A model generated the notes under the pieces. The model made no database searches, had not been told where the DNA came from, and worked only from the letters and a program-made list of their open reading frames with translations. 64,000 nt of DNA, taken from NCBI GenBank assembly GCA_030770545.1, contig JAUCMP010000034.1, forward strand, positions 124,001 through 188,000, written 5' to 3'. Numbering within the stretch: the first letter of the stretch is position 1; each line of letters begins with the position of its first letter. Made by a program: the position numbers and the translations under genes. Shown here piece by piece: positions 18,424 to 31,016 of the stretch. Origin of the DNA: Macropodus opercularis (taxonomy: Eukaryota; Chordata; Actinopteri; Anabantiformes; Osphronemidae).

Positions 18424-21400
18424 ATGGGGACTTTAAAGGTGGCCACGTTTAATGTAAGAGGGCTGCGTGACCCGCTAAAGCGGGCAGCTGTTTTTTTGTT
18501 TCTGAGAGGACTGAATCTTGATGTAGTTTTGTTGCAGGAAGTGCATTTGAGAGATGGGGGGGATGCGGAGCTTTTTGGGAGGGAATGGGGGGAAGGGGGG
18601 GCTGTTTGGAGTGTGGGGGGCGTCCATTCGTCTGGGGTGGGCATTTTGTTTGGGAGGAGGCTGCGGGTGGAGCGCTCCTTTGGGGTGCAGCAGGGTAGGG
18701 TGTTGGGGGCGGATTTCAGTATGGATGGGCACCGTTTCCGGGCAATTGGGGTTTACGGGCCACAAGTAGCCTCTGAAAGGCGGGACATGGTGCAGGCTGT
18801 GATACCGCACTGTGCAACGAACAGAACTTTGATTTTTGGGGGAGACTGGAACGAGGATGTGGGGCAAGGTTTGGTAGGGTGGCTGGCGCCTTTTCGGGAA
18901 ATGGGGTTGGTGGATGGGAGTCAGGCGGTGCAGCCACCTTTGGGTGGGCCCACCTGGCGAAACTCCCGGGGGAACGTGAGTGTGTTGGACAGGGTTTTTT
19001 TTTCACGGGCGATGGTCCTGGAGCACGGTAGAATGGTGCCCAATTTCTTTTCGGATCACTGTGGGTTGGTGTTTTCTGGGTCGGTGGGGAGTCCGGGTTT
19101 TGGGCCAGGGTATTGGAGAATGAACTGCCGCCTGTTGGAACTGGAGTCCTTCCGAGTCCAGTGTACATCTTTCCTTGAGGTATTGCTTGGGCTCAGGGAG
19201 GTCTGCGACACAGCGGGGAAGTGGTGGGAAATGGTGAAGGGGCGTTTGAGGGGGTTTTGTATTAGGTTTTCGCGGCAGAGGGCACAAGAGGAGAGAAAGG
19301 AGGTGGAGGGGTTACAGAGAACGTTGGAGTGGCAGCAAGTGGTGTTAAATGCAGGGGGAGACCCGAGGGGAGGGGTTGAGGGTAGTGTCAGGGAGCGTTT
19401 GAGGATAGTGTATGCAGAGCGGGCCAGAGCGTATTTACTGGCTAGTCGGGGAGAGTACCGCGAGTGGAACGAGGGGTGCAATGCGCGTTTTTTTGGGTCG
19501 GTCCGGGCGGCAAAGGCCCGGCAGGTATTTCAGGGTGTGCGCAGGGACGTGGGTCACGTGGTGGTGGATACTGAGGGAATGGTGGAAGCTGCAGCAGAAT
19601 ATTATGAGGATTTTTTTTGCGAACAGGATACAGTGGAGGAAGGGGTAGAGGGGTTTGTGGGATTGGTGGGGAGACGGGTGACAGGCGAGCAGGTTACAGG
19701 GCTTGAAGCGCCGCTCACTTTGAGTGAGCTGAAAGAGGCGCTCACTGGTATGAAAAGTCGGAAGGTCCCGGGGAGGGACGGACTGCCAGTTGAGTTTTAC
19801 GTTGCATTCTGGGAACAGTTGGGGCCTGCCTTACTTGAGGTCCTCACTGAGGGCCTGCAGGAGGGAAGGTGGAGCACAACCTTTAGGGTAGGGGTGATCA
19901 CACTGGTGCACAAGAGGGGTGACAGGATGGATTTGAGGAACTGGCGGCCGTTGACAATGTTGGGGGTGGATTATAAGATCCTGGCCCAGGTCCTTGCTAA
20001 GCGGCTGGGGGCGGTCCTCCCCCAGGTGGTCCATGTGGACCAGACGTGTGGAGTGGCGGGGAGGTCAGTCCAGCAGAACCTCCAGCTTGTACGTGATGCC
20101 GTGGCCTGGGCGGAGGACCGGCAGGTGCCGTTAATGGTGGTGGGATTGGATCAGGAGAAGGCTTTTGATCGGGTGCACTGGGGGTTTTTGTTTAGAGTGT
20201 TGAGAGGGATGGGGTTCGGAGAGAGGTTTGTGGGGTGGTTGGAGTGCTTGTATGCTGGGGCGAGTAGTGTGGTGAAGGTAAATGGGCACCTGAGTAGGGA
20301 GTTTGCGGTGCGGTCGGGGGTGCGACAGGGATGCCCGTTGTCGCCGCTGCTGTTTGTGCTCTACATGGAGCCGGTGGCGGCGGCAATCAGGGCAGATCCC
20401 AGGGTGGTGGGAGCTTTAGTGCCGGGGGGGGACTGCGGAGGACGAAGCTTACGCAGTACGCAGACGACACCACTTTGCTATTAGGGGAGGATGGGGGTCT
20501 GGTGCGGGTTTTGGAGACTTTTAGGGCTTTTGGCAGAGTGTCTGGATCACAGTTAAACCTTGGGAAGAGCATGGTGAAGTTTTTTCGGGAGGTGGAAGCA
20601 TCGCACGCACACGGTGGGAGGTATAGCGGTTTGTAAGGGCCCAATTAAGATTTTGGGAGTGCTGTATGAGACAGCCAATAGTGCGGCTCTGAACTGGACG
20701 GAGAGATTGGCAAAAGTCCGGGCAAAGCTTGGGCTCTGGAAGGCGCGCCAGCTGACGCTGACGGGGAAGGTGTTGGTGCTAAAAGCGGATGTCCTGGCAT
20801 CCTTGCTGCACCTAGCGAGCGTCTTCCCGCTGCCGAGAGCCATGCGACGGATTTTGGTCGGTGCTGTGTTTGATTTTGTGTGGGGTGGGAGGTATGAATG
20901 GGTAGCACGTAGACGCATGGGGGCGGGGATCGGGGAGGGGGGGCGGGATGTCCCTGACCTTCCTCTCAAGCTGGACGTTTTCTTTGTCACGTCTTTACTC
21001 AGAGGGCTGACGACAGTGGGGGGGCACCCGGTGGGTCAGGGGTTGCGGTTTTATTTTTCCTACCCCGCAAGGGGTCTCATAGAGTGGTCTCATCTGGTGC
21101 CCAAAGCGGAAAGGCTCCCATGGCATTTTGCACATGCGGCGCGGTGGCTTCGGGAACACCCGGAGATCTTGAAGGATGGGGTGTGGCGGGATCAGAGGAG
21201 AGCTTACGATGTGATCAGGGGAAAATGGGGTCTGCAGCCACTGCCTGGGGTCCCCCCCAGCACGTGGCGTGAAGTGCAACGGCCAGGGCTAGATAATGGA
21301 CTAAAAGACCTAAACTGGTTGTGCCTGCACAAATGCCTCCCGGTGCGGGAGAAGATGCACCGGCACGGGCTGAGCAGGTCACCAGTCTGCCCGAGGCCAC

Positions 21401-21759
21401 ACTGTATGGCAGAGGAGACAGTGCGTCATGTGATGTGGGACTGCAGCTTTGCAGGGGTGGTGTGGGCAAGGGTGGAGAGGTTGTTACTGCGGCTGGGAGT
21501 GTGTGGGATGGTGACGTGGGATGCGGTGGAAAGAGGGTCGGGGATGGGCGGACAAGCATGGCTAGTGATTAGTCTGTGTAAAAAGGGATTGTGGAAGGCG
21601 CGTCAGGAAGTGGCAAAGGGACGGAAGGGAGCCACAGTGGAGGCAGTGGTGAGGAGGGTGGAATGGGAGGTGCGTGAACGGGCAAAGTGGGACATGGAGA
21701 GGTGGGGTTTTCACGCGGCCAAAGAAAAGTGGAAGGGGTGGTTGGAAGAAAGGGGGTGA
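18424..21759 (+). pseudogene. ORF2 APE endonuclease-reverse transcriptase, YADD frame-shifted (element B1)
   Basis: Homologous to the intact 1115-residue ORF2 of element C. The APE domain (TFNVRG, LLQEVHL, GGDWNE, FFSDHCG) and RT motifs (GLDQEKAFDRVHW, SGVRQGCPLSPLLF) are in the first frame. One base is missing in the G run at 20424-20431 and one C is extra at 20586. Between them about 155 bp, including the catalytic YADD at 20457-20468, read in another frame, and the first frame stops with TAG at 20482-20484. After 20586 the original frame resumes and continues through the C-terminal CPRPHC...H..WDC motif to 21759. As read, it would give an inactive truncated protein. Confidence 0.93.
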
Positions 21760-21969
21760 GGGGATTGAGGGACGGGAAACAGGAGGAGGAGGAGGGGTAA
21801 GGGGGAATCTTGGGGAATGGGAAAGTATGCAATGTTTGTTAAATGTGGAAATCTGTTGTGTAACTGATGATAAGTGTGAGTTGAACAGTTAATGGTTATT
21901 GAGCTATAAGTGCTTCTTGATTTGTAGTATGGTTTGTGTCTCTTTTGTTTTGTGTTCTAATTTGTTGAA

Positions 21970-22003
<34 letters not shown>

Positions 22004-22007
<4 letters not shown>

Positions 22008-22153
22008 TTCTTATCAGTTTAATATCTGATACGTCCCCTACCCGGGGACCATATATTAAATTGCTTTTTGGAGCAGGGAGGTGGAACAGGGGCTTGCTCC
22101 GTCCACTCCACGCATCGACCTGGTATTGCAGCGCTTCTGGGAACGGTGCACCC
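22004..22153 (+). pseudogene. U2 3' part (nt 39-188) downstream of B1
   Basis: Starts with the second copy of the 44-bp target duplication and runs to the U2 3' end; no promoter of its own. Confidence 0.95.
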
Positions 22154-22594
22154 CCACACTCTGTGTTCAACGCCAAGCCATTGTCAATGCGCTGCGCTCC
22201 GCTCCGTCGGGCTCACCTTCTGTCCAGCCTATGGGATTTCCTGTGGAAAAAGGCAGCAATGCATGATGGGACAAGTCTGCTCCCCTTTGAGAGAAAACAA
22301 CAAGACAGAGAGAGAACAGCGACTAACGTTCGCCAGCCTTTACTGAAAAGTACAACTGGTGCAGACCGGCAGGCTCCGCAAAGTTGCCTTCTTCCCACTG
22401 TCAGCACCGTCAGTGAGCGTGGTTAGTCCCGGAGAGAGCTCCCTGAGTGCGAGCGGAGCAAGTCATACTTACCTGGCAGGGGAGATACCATGATCAAGAA
22501 GGTGGTTCACCCAGGGCGAGGCTCAGCCATTGCACACCTCTGCTGAGCGTGGTTAGTCCCGGAGAGAGCTCCCTGAGTGCGAGCGGAGCAAGTC

Positions 22595-22757
22595 ATACTT
22601 ACCTGGCAGGGGAGATACCATGATCAAGAAGGTGGTTCACCCAGGGCGAGGCTCAGCCATTGCACACCGGCTGTCTGACCCCTGCGAATTCCCCAAATGC
22701 GGGAATCTCGACTGCATAATTTGTGGTAGTGGGGGACTGCGTTCGCGCTCTCCCCTC
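22595..22757 (+). ncRNA. U1 snRNA
   Basis: Complete copy with a truncated head at 22465-22538. Confidence 0.96.
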
Positions 22758-22929
22758 GTCAGCTGTCAAAGACAAAAGCCTAGTCGTGAGCCACTCTGAT
22801 TGCACAGAGCCTATCGGGCGCATGGCTCCGGGCAAGGGGAGGGGCCTAGCAAGCGGCAATAGCTGGGCCTTCCGTGACGGCTGTGGCTGGGAAGACGAGG
22901 GGCCTCTGCTTCGCTTTGAGGCCCGGGCC

Positions 22930-23052
22930 ATCTTCGCTCCGGTTTCTCTTCATAACGCACAAGTCTTTCGCCTTTTACTAAAGATTTCCGTGGAGAGGAA
23001 CTCAAACGGGTTGAGTCAATTTTTGCTGGGCTTTGCCCCTCGGCAGAGCCGC
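22930..23052 (+). ncRNA. U5 snRNA
   Basis: Canonical loop I. The spacer just after it has ATGCCGGC for ACGCCGGC, shared only with the unit at 31017. Confidence 0.93.
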
Positions 23053-23449
23053 CAGAGTTTTGTGAAAGTAACAGAGAAATATGCCGGCGTCGAGAGACGA
23101 CCCCTCCCAAGTCTTTCTCGTGGCCTCGCGTTTTGTGCACGCAGAGCTGCAGAGTGTCCTGCCTGTGTCACTTTATATGCGTGAGTGTGTTTGTGGTTCG
23201 ATGCTTTGAAACGCATGCGTTTCACCCAGGTGTGGGTGTAACTTCATGTACGTGCGTCTGCACAGGCCCCGACGCTCAGCGGGCCTGCAGCGCATCGTCA
23301 TGTGGGAGATCTGGGGGCGTGCAAGGAGAGCACGGCTGTGGGCGGTGCTAAGCAGACGGCGCTTTCTCGCTGCCAGTTCAACACACTGCACCGCGACCAG
23401 CGAGGGGCGCCCAAAAGAGGCGGCCTCTGGCATCACGAGCATGCAGGTC

Positions 23450-23637
23450 ATCGCTTCTCGGCCTTTTGGCTAAGATCAAGTGTAGTATCTGTTCTTATCA
23501 GTTTAATATCTGATACGTCCCCTACCCAGGGACCATATATTAAATTGCTTTTTGGAGCAGGGAGGTGGAACAGGGGCTTGCTCCGTCCACTCCACGCATC
23601 GACCTGGTATTGCAGCGCTTCTGGGAACGGTGCACCC
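23450..23637 (+). ncRNA. U2 snRNA, nt 79 variant
   Basis: Full length, but G to A at 23528 (CTACCCAGGG), also in the copy at 31537. The change falls in the hairpin that pairs CCCC with GGGG. Confidence 0.96.
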
Positions 23638-24078
23638 CCACACTCTGTGTTCAACGCCAAGCCATTGTCAATGCGCTGCGCTCCGCTCCGTCGGGCTCAC
23701 CTTCTGTCCAGCCTATGGGATTTCCTGTGGAAAAAGGCAGCAATGCATGATGGGACAAGTCTGCTCCCCTTTGAGAGAAAACAACAAGACAGAGAGAGAA
23801 CAGCGACTAACGTTCGCCAGCCTTTACTGAAAAGTACAACTGGTGCAGACCGGCAGGCTCCGCAAAGTTGCCTTCTTCCCACTGTCAGCACCGTCAGTGA
23901 GCGTGGTTAGTCCCGGAGAGAGCTCCCTGAGTGCGAGCGGAGCAAGTCATACTTACCTGGCAGGGGAGATACCATGATCAAGAAGGTGGTTCACCCAGGG
24001 CGAGGCTCAGCCATTGCACACCTCTGCTGAGCGTGGTTAGTCCCGGAGAGAGCTCCCTGAGTGCGAGCGGAGCAAGTC

Positions 24079-24241
24079 ATACTTACCTGGCAGGGGAGAT
24101 ACCATGATCAAGAAGGTGGTTCACCCAGGGCGAGGCTCAGCCATTGCACACCGGCTGTCTGACCCCTGCGAATTCCCCAAATGCGGGAATCTCGACTGCA
24201 TAATTTGTGGTAGTGGGGGACTGCGTTCGCGCTCTCCCCTC
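24079..24241 (+). ncRNA. U1 snRNA
   Basis: Complete copy with a truncated head at 23949-24022. Confidence 0.96.
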
Positions 24242-24413
24242 GTCAGCTGTCAAAGACAAAAGCCTAGTCGTGAGCCACTCTGATTGCACAGAGCCTATCG
24301 GGCGCATGGCTCCGGGCAAGGGGAGGGGCCTAGCAAGCGGCAATAGCTGGGCCTTCCGTGACGGCTGTGGCTGGGAAGACGAGGGGCCTCTGCTTCGCTT
24401 TGAGGCCCGGGCC

Positions 24414-24536
24414 ATCTTCGCTCCGGTTTCTCTTCATAACGCACAAGTCTTTCGCCTTTTACTAAAGATTTCCGTGGAGAGGAACTCAAACGGGTTGAGT
24501 CAATTTTTGCTGGGCTTTGCCCCTCGGCAGAGCCGC
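24414..24536 (+). ncRNA. U5 snRNA
   Basis: Canonical loop I. Confidence 0.93.
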
Positions 24537-24933
24537 CAGAGTTTTGTGAAAGTAACAGAGAAATACGCCGGCGTCGAGAGACGACCCCTCCCAAGTCTTT
24601 CTCGTGGCCTCGCGTTTTGTGCACGCAGAGCTGCAGAGTGTCCTGCCTGTGTCACTTTATATGCGTGAGTGTGTTTGTGGTTCGATGCTTTGAAACGCAT
24701 GCGTTTCACCCAGGTGTGGGTGTAACTTCATGTACGTGCGTCTGCACAGGCCCCGACGCTCAGCGGGCCTGCAGCGCATCGTCATGTGGGAGATCTGGGG
24801 GCGTGCAAGGAGAGCACGGCTGTGGGCGGTGCTAAGCAGACGGCGCTTTCTCGCTGCCAGTTCAACACACTGCACCGCGACCAGCGAGGGGCGCCCAAAA
24901 GAGGCGGCCTCTGGCATCACGAGCATGCAGGTC

Positions 24934-25015
24934 ATCGCTTCTCGGCCTTTTGGCTAAGATCAAGTGTAGTATCTGTTCTTATCAGTTTAATATCTGATAC
25001 GTCCCCTACCCGGGG
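24934..25015 (+). pseudogene. U2 5' fragment (nt 1-82) upstream of element B2
   Basis: Promoter and nt 1-82 intact. Target duplication 24972-25015 is repeated at 30091-30134. Confidence 0.95.
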
Positions 25016-25061
25016 GGCAGAGGACTTACTTGGTGTTTGGAGAAGTGGAGTGGTCGTGAAG

Positions 25062-26417
25062 ATGGCAGCTGGTGGATTTTCACCCAGGGTTGGATTACGA
25101 AACACGTTACGTTTTCAATGGAAGGACAACGAGAAGGAGGTTATGCCACGAGACGTTTTTTGTCGAGGAGTGATCCAGGGGCAACTCAAATTGCAGGTGG
25201 CGGATGTCTACTGCCTGCAGTGGAACCAGCAGGTGAGAGCCTACGATGTTACCATGGCCACAGCTGAGACTTATCATGCGGTGATGGGGAACTGCAATCA
25301 GCAAAGGGCGGTTTCACCTTTGTCTTTCTTCACGGTAACGAGCTTGGACAAACCAAACTTTAGGGTGGTGACGGTGCACATGTTTAATCCATATGTTACT
25401 GACTTGGCACTGGGGGAGTTTTTGGGACGTTTTGCGGAAGTGGTGTCCGCTGCACGCTTCGTGAAGGACCCGCTGGGCTACTGGACTGGGCGGCGGCAGT
25501 TTCAGGTGCTGCTGCATGAAGACAAGGACGGTGTAGACGGCTGGAAGCACCCGCCGGCATTTTTTCAATTGGGAGCAGACAGGGGATATCTGTTTTATGC
25601 CAGGCAGCCGATGTTCTGTCGGCGGTGCAAACGGCATGGGCACGTGGAAGTGGGCTGTGGGATTTTGTTTTGCAGGTTTTGTGAGAGGGAGGGGCACGAC
25701 ACCAACAATTGCCCGTACAACAAGGCCTGCCACGGGTGTGGTGATTTAGGCCACCTGTACAGAGACTGCCCCGGGAGGAGGAAGACTTTTGCTGAGGCGG
25801 CCAGTAGAGCGAGCAGCAGGCAGGAGGACGAGATGGTGAAGAGGCAGACACCCGGAGCAGAGGAGCTCGAGGGCGCGGCGGAGGAGTCCAGCAGGGTCGA
25901 GGTCGAGGAGAGCGACGCTCTGTTGCACGAGGGGGAAGACCCCACGGCGGCACACGGCATTCCCAAAGTCCTCCATGGGGGTGCGGGCGCCAGGAAGGAG
26001 GTGTTGGGCAGGAAAGTGCGTGGGAGAAGCCGCGGGCCGGCGCCTGAGGAGGACTGCGGAGCAGAGCGGCAGGCGATGGAGAGAGGGTCGACAACTAAGA
26101 AGATAAAAAAGGGGGAAATGCAGCTACTGGCAGCAGGTGAGGAGGGGAGCAGCAATGGAGGCCATGGTGAGCAAGGACCACAGACGGAGATGCTGTCGTC
26201 GCTGGAGGAGGGGCCAGGCTCATCGTCTGGACTGGGCACGACAGGAGTAGAGACGTTTGACTTAGACTTCGCACTGTCACCTGGACTCCTCTCGCTCCCC
26301 ACACTGGCAGAGGTGGGTCGAGAGAAGCGGGATCAACGAGAGGAAGGAGATCAGGGGGCCGAGCGCCCCTTTTCCTGGGCAGAGCAGATGGACGAAGGTG
26401 ACATTTTCAAGGACTGA
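25062..26417 (+). CDS. ORF1 protein, three CCHC zinc knuckles (element B2)
   Basis: 451 residues, same sequence as B1 ORF1 as far as I compared, with knuckles at 186-199, 204-217 and 223-236. It is open, so an ORF1 protein could still be made even though ORF2 is broken. Confidence 0.9.
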   Translation: MAAGGFSPRVGLRNTLRFQWKDNEKEVMPRDVFCRGVIQGQLKLQVADVYCLQWNQQVRAYDVTMATAETYHAVMGNCNQQRAVSPLSFFTVTSLDKPNFRVVTVHMFNPYVTDLALGEFLGRFAEVVSAARFVKDPLGYWTGRRQFQVLLHEDKDGVDGWKHPPAFFQLGADRGYLFYARQPMFCRRCKRHGHVEVGCGILFCRFCEREGHDTNNCPYNKACHGCGDLGHLYRDCPGRRKTFAEAASRASSRQEDEMVKRQTPGAEELEGAAEESSRVEVEESDALLHEGEDPTAAHGIPKVLHGGAGARKEVLGRKVRGRSRGPAPEEDCGAERQAMERGSTTKKIKKGEMQLLAAGEEGSSNGGHGEQGPQTEMLSSLEEGPGSSSGLGTTGVETFDLDFALSPGLLSLPTLAEVGREKRDQREEGDQGAERPFSWAEQMDEGDIFKD

Positions 26418-26511
26418 AATGTTGAAAGACTCTTGGGGTTTGTTTAGCTGTGGAAGTAGGTGGGGGAGTCATTTTGAGAGGTAGGGGGTGGTGTTTTGCT
26501 ATTTCAGAATC

Positions 26512-29500
26512 ATGGGGACTTTAAAGGTGGCCACGTTTAATGTAAGAGGGCTGCGTGACCCGCTAAAGCGGGCAGCTGTTTTTTTGTTTCTGAGAGGACT
26601 GAATCTTGATGTAGTTTTGTTGCAGGAAGTGCATTTGAGAGATGGGGGGGATGCGGAGCTTTTTGGGAGGGAATGGGGGGAAGGGGGGGCTGTTTGGAGT
26701 GTGGGGGGCGTCCATTCGTCTGGGGTGGGCATTTTGTTTGGGAGGAGGCTGCGGGTGGAGCGCTCCTTTGGGGTGCAGCAGGGTAGGGTGTTGGGGGCGG
26801 ATTTCAGTATGGATGGGCACCGTTTCCGGGCAATTGGGGTTTACGGGCCACAAGTAGCCTCTGAAAGGCGGGACATGGTGCAGGCTGTGATACCGCACTG
26901 TGCAACGAACAGAACTTTGATTTTTGGGGGAGACTGGAACGAGGATGTGGGGCAAGGTTTGGTAGGGTGGCTGGCGCCTTTTCGGGAAATGGGGTTGGTG
27001 GATGGGAGTCAGGCGGTGCAGCCACCTTTGGGTGGGCCCACCTGGCGAAACTCCCGGGGGAACGTGAGTGTGTTGGACAGGGTTTTTTTTTCACGGGCGA
27101 TGGTCCTGGAGCACGGTAGAATGGTGCCCAATTTCTTTTCGGATCACTGTGGGTTGGTGTTTTCTGGGTCGGTGGGGAGTCCGGGTTTTGGGCCAGGGTA
27201 TTGGAGAATGAACTGCCGCCTGTTGGAACTGGAGTCCTTCCGAGTCCAGTGTACATCTTTCCTTGAGGTATTGCTTGGGCTCAGGGAGGTCTGCGACACA
27301 GCGGGGAAGTGGTGGGAAATGGTGAAGGGGCGTTTGAGGGGGTTTTGTATTAGGTTTTCGCGGCAGAGGGCACAAGAGGAGAGAAAGGAGGTGGAGGGGT
27401 TACAGAGAACGTTGGAGTGGCAGCAAGTGGTGTTAAATGCAGGGGGAGACCCGAGGGGAGGGGTTGAGGGTAGTGTCAGGGAGCGTTTGAGGATAGTGTA
27501 TGCAGAGCGGGCCAGAGCGTATTTACTGGCTAGTCGGGGAGAGTACCGCGAGTGGAACGAGGGGTGCAATGCGCGTTTTTTTGGGTCGGTCCGGGCGGCA
27601 AAGGCCCGGCAGGTATTTCAGGGTGTGCGCAGGGACGTGGGTCACGTGGTGGTGGATACTGAGGGAATGGTGGAAGCTGCAGCAGAATATTATGAGGATT
27701 TTTTTTGCGAACAGGATACAGTGGAGGAAGGGGTAGAGGGGTTTGTGGGATTGGTGGGGAGACGGGTGACAGGCGAGCAGGTTACAGGGCTTGAAGCGCC
27801 GCTCACTTTGAGTGAGCTGAAAGAGGCGCTCACTGGTATGAAAAGTCGGAAGGTCCCGGGGAGGGACGGACTGCCAGTTGAGTTTTACGTTGCATTCTGG
27901 GAACAGTTGGGGCCTGCCTTACTTGAGGTCCTCACTGAGGGCCTGCAGGAGGGAAGGTGGAGCACAACCTTTAGGGTAGGGGTGATCACACTGGTGCACA
28001 AGAGGGGTGACAGGATGGATTTGAGGAACTGGCGGCCGTTGACAATGTTGGGGGTGGATTATAAGATCCTGGCCCGGGTCCTTGCTAAGCGGCTGGGGGC
28101 GGTCCTCCCCCAGGTGGTCCATGTGGACCAGACGTGTGGAGTGGCGGGGAGGTCAGTCCAGCAGAACCTCCAGCTTGTACGTGATGCCGTGGCCTGGGCG
28201 GAGGACCGGCAGGTGCCGTTAATGGTGGTGGGATTGGATCAGGAGAAGGCTTTTGATCGGGTGCACTGGGGGTTTTTGTTTAGAGTGTTGAGAGGGATGG
28301 GGTTCGGAGAGAGGTTTGTGGGGTGGTTGGAGTGCTTGTATGCTGGGGCGAGTAGTGTGGTGAAGGTAAATGGGCACCTGAGTAGGGAGTTTGCGGTGCG
28401 GTCGGGGGTGCGACAGGGATGCCCGTTGTCGCCGCTGCTGTTTGTGCTCTACATGGAGCCGGTGGCGGCGGCAATCAGGGCAGATCCCAGGGTGGTGGGA
28501 GCTTTAGTGCCGGGGGGGGACTGCGGAGGACGAAGCTTACGCAGTACGCAGACGACACCACTTTGCTATTAGGGGAGGATGGGGGTCTGGTGCGGGTTTT
28601 GGAGACTTTTAGGGCTTTTGGCAGAGTGTCTGGATCACAGTTAAACCTTGGGAAGAGCATGGTGAAGTTTTTTCGGGAGGTGGAAGCATCGCACGCACAC
28701 GGTGGGAGGTATAGCGGTTTGTAAGGGCCCAATTAAGATTTTGGGAGTGCTGTATGAGACAGCCAATAGTGCGGCTCTGAACTGGACGGAGAGATTGGCA
28801 AAAGTCCGGGCAAAGCTTGGGCTCTGGAAGGCGCGCCAGCTGACGCTGACGGGGAAGGTGTTGGTGCTAAAAGCGGATGTCCTGGCATCCTTGCTGCACC
28901 TAGCGAGCGTCTTCCCGCTGCCGAGAGCCATGCGACGGATTTTGGTCGGTGCTGTGTTTGATTTTGTGTGGGGTGGGAGGTATGAATGGGTAGCACGTAG
29001 ACGCATGGGGGCGGGGATCGGGGAGGGGGGGCGGGATGTCCCTGACCTTCCTCTCAAGCTGGACGTTTTCTTTGTCACGTCTTTACTCAGAGGGCTGACG
29101 ACAGTGGGGGGGCACCCGGTGGGTCAGGGGTTGCGGTTTTATTTTTCCTACCCCGCAAGGGGTCTCATAGAGTGGTCTCATCTGGTGCCCAAAGCGGAAA
29201 GGCTCCCATGGCATTTTGCACATGCGGCGCGGTGGCTTCGGGAACACCCGGAGATCTTGAAGGATGGGGTGTGGCGGGATCAGAGGAGAGCTTACGATGT
29301 GATCAGGGGAAAATGGGGTCTGCAGCCACTGCCTGGGGTCCCCCCCAGCACGTGGCGTGAAGTGCAACGGCCAGGGCTAGATAATGGACTAAAAGACCTA
29401 AACTGGTTGTGCCTGCACAAATGCCTCCCGGTGCGGGAGAAGATGCACCGGCACGGGCTGAGCAGGTCACCAGTCTGCCCGAGGCCACACTGTATGGCAG

Positions 29501-29847
29501 AGGAGACAGTGCGTCATGTGATGTGGGACTGCAGCTTTGCAGGGGTGGTGTGGGCAAGGGTGGAGAGGTTGTTACTGCGGCTGGGAGTGTGTGGGATGGT
29601 GACGTGGGATGCGGTGGAAAGAGGGTCGGGGATGGGCGGACAAGCATGGCTAGTGATTAGTCTGTGTAAAAAGGGATTGTGGAAGGCGCGTCAGGAAGTG
29701 GCAAAGGGACGGAAGGGAGCCACAGTGGAGGCAGTGGTGAGGAGGGTGGAATGGGAGGTGCGTGAACGGGCAAAGTGGGACATGGAGAGGTGGGGTTTTC
29801 ACGCGGCCAAAGAAAAGTGGAAGGGGTGGTTGGAAGAAAGGGGGTGA
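26512..29847 (+). pseudogene. ORF2 APE endonuclease-reverse transcriptase, YADD frame-shifted (element B2)
   Basis: Carries the same two indels as B1: short G run at 28512-28519 and extra C at 28674, with YADD (28545-28556) out of frame. It differs from B1 by one visible residue in the RT region (ILARVL instead of ILAQVL; element C also has R), so the Q in B1 is probably the newer state. Confidence 0.93.
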
Positions 29848-30057
29848 GGGGATTGAGGGACGGGAAACAGGAGGAGGAGGAGGGGTAAGGGGGAATCTTG
29901 GGGAATGGGAAAGTATGCAATGTTTGTTAAATGTGGAAATCTGTTGTGTAACTGATGATAAGTGTGAGTTGAACAGTTAATGGTTATTGAGCTATAAGTG
30001 CTTCTTGATTTGTAGTATGGTTTGTGTCTCTTTTGTTTTGTGTTCTAATTTGTTGAA

Positions 30058-30090
<33 letters not shown>

Positions 30091-30094
<4 letters not shown>

Positions 30095-30240
30095 TTCTTA
30101 TCAGTTTAATATCTGATACGTCCCCTACCCGGGGACCATATATTAAATTGCTTTTTGGAGCAGGGAGGTGGAACAGGGGCTTGCTCCGTCCACTCCACGC
30201 ATCGACCTGGTATTGCAGCGCTTCTGGGAACGGTGCACCC
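30091..30240 (+). pseudogene. U2 3' part (nt 39-188) downstream of B2
   Basis: Begins directly after poly(A) at U2 nt 39. Confidence 0.95.
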
Positions 30241-30681
30241 CCACACTCTGTGTTCAACGCCAAGCCATTGTCAATGCGCTGCGCTCCGCTCCGTCGGGCT
30301 CACCTTCTGTCCAGCCTATGGGATTTCCTGTGGAAAAAGGCAGCAATGCATGATGGGACAAGTCTGCTCCCCTTTGAGAGAAAACAACAAGACAGAGAGA
30401 GAACAGCGACTAACGTTCGCCAGCCTTTACTGAAAAGTACAACTGGTGCAGACCGGCAGGCTCCGCAAAGTTGCCTTCTTCCCACTGTCAGCACCGTCAG
30501 TGAGCGTGGTTAGTCCCGGAGAGAGCTCCCTGAGTGCGAGCGGAGCAAGTCATACTTACCTGGCAGGGGAGATACCATGATCAAGAAGGTGGTTCACCCA
30601 GGGCGAGGCTCAGCCATTGCACACCTCTGCTGAGCGTGGTTAGTCCCGGAGAGAGCTCCCTGAGTGCGAGCGGAGCAAGTC

Positions 30682-30844
30682 ATACTTACCTGGCAGGGGA
30701 GATACCATGATCAAGAAGGTGGTTCACCCAGGGCGAGGCTCAGCCATTGCACACCGGCTGTCTGACCCCTGCGAATTCCCCAAATGCGGGAATCTCGACT
30801 GCATAATTTGTGGTAGTGGGGGACTGCGTTCGCGCTCTCCCCTC
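30682..30844 (+). ncRNA. U1 snRNA
   Basis: Complete copy with a truncated head at 30552-30625. Confidence 0.96.
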
Positions 30845-31016
30845 GTCAGCTGTCAAAGACAAAAGCCTAGTCGTGAGCCACTCTGATTGCACAGAGCCTA
30901 TCGGGCGCATGGCTCCGGGCAAGGGGAGGGGCCTAGCAAGCGGCAATAGCTGGGCCTTCCGTGACGGCTGTGGCTGGGAAGACGAGGGGCCTCTGCTTCG
31001 CTTTGAGGCCCGGGCC

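Larger units (their letters stand above)
16928..22003 (+). mobile_element. Element B1: full-length U2-specific non-LTR retrotransposon (Keno-like, Tx1 clade)
   Basis: This 5076-bp element has a 46-nt 5' leader, ORF1 (16974-18329), ORF2 (18424-21759, disrupted), a 213-nt 3' UTR and a 31-nt poly(A) (21973-22003). It lies in the same orientation as the U2 gene it splits. APE-type endonuclease, poly(A) tail and target choice fit the Tx1-clade Keno family known to use U2 genes. The family name is by recall of that literature and domain layout, not by a search. No LTRs, terminal inverted repeats or integrase are seen. The short leader suggests dependence on the U2 promoter. Confidence 0.93.
25016..30090 (+). 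mobile_element. Element B2: duplicate copy of B1
   Basis: 5075 bp, collinear with B1 at an offset of 8088. It shares both ORF2 indels, leader and 3' UTR, and has a 30-nt poly(A) (30061-30090). The identity extends into the flanking snRNA units, so it reached this place by array duplication, not by its own retrotransposition. Confidence 0.93.

Noticed and set aside
16928..30090. B1 and B2 as two independent insertions
   Set aside because: Shared private indels and identical flanking variants over 8 kb fit duplication of one insertion.
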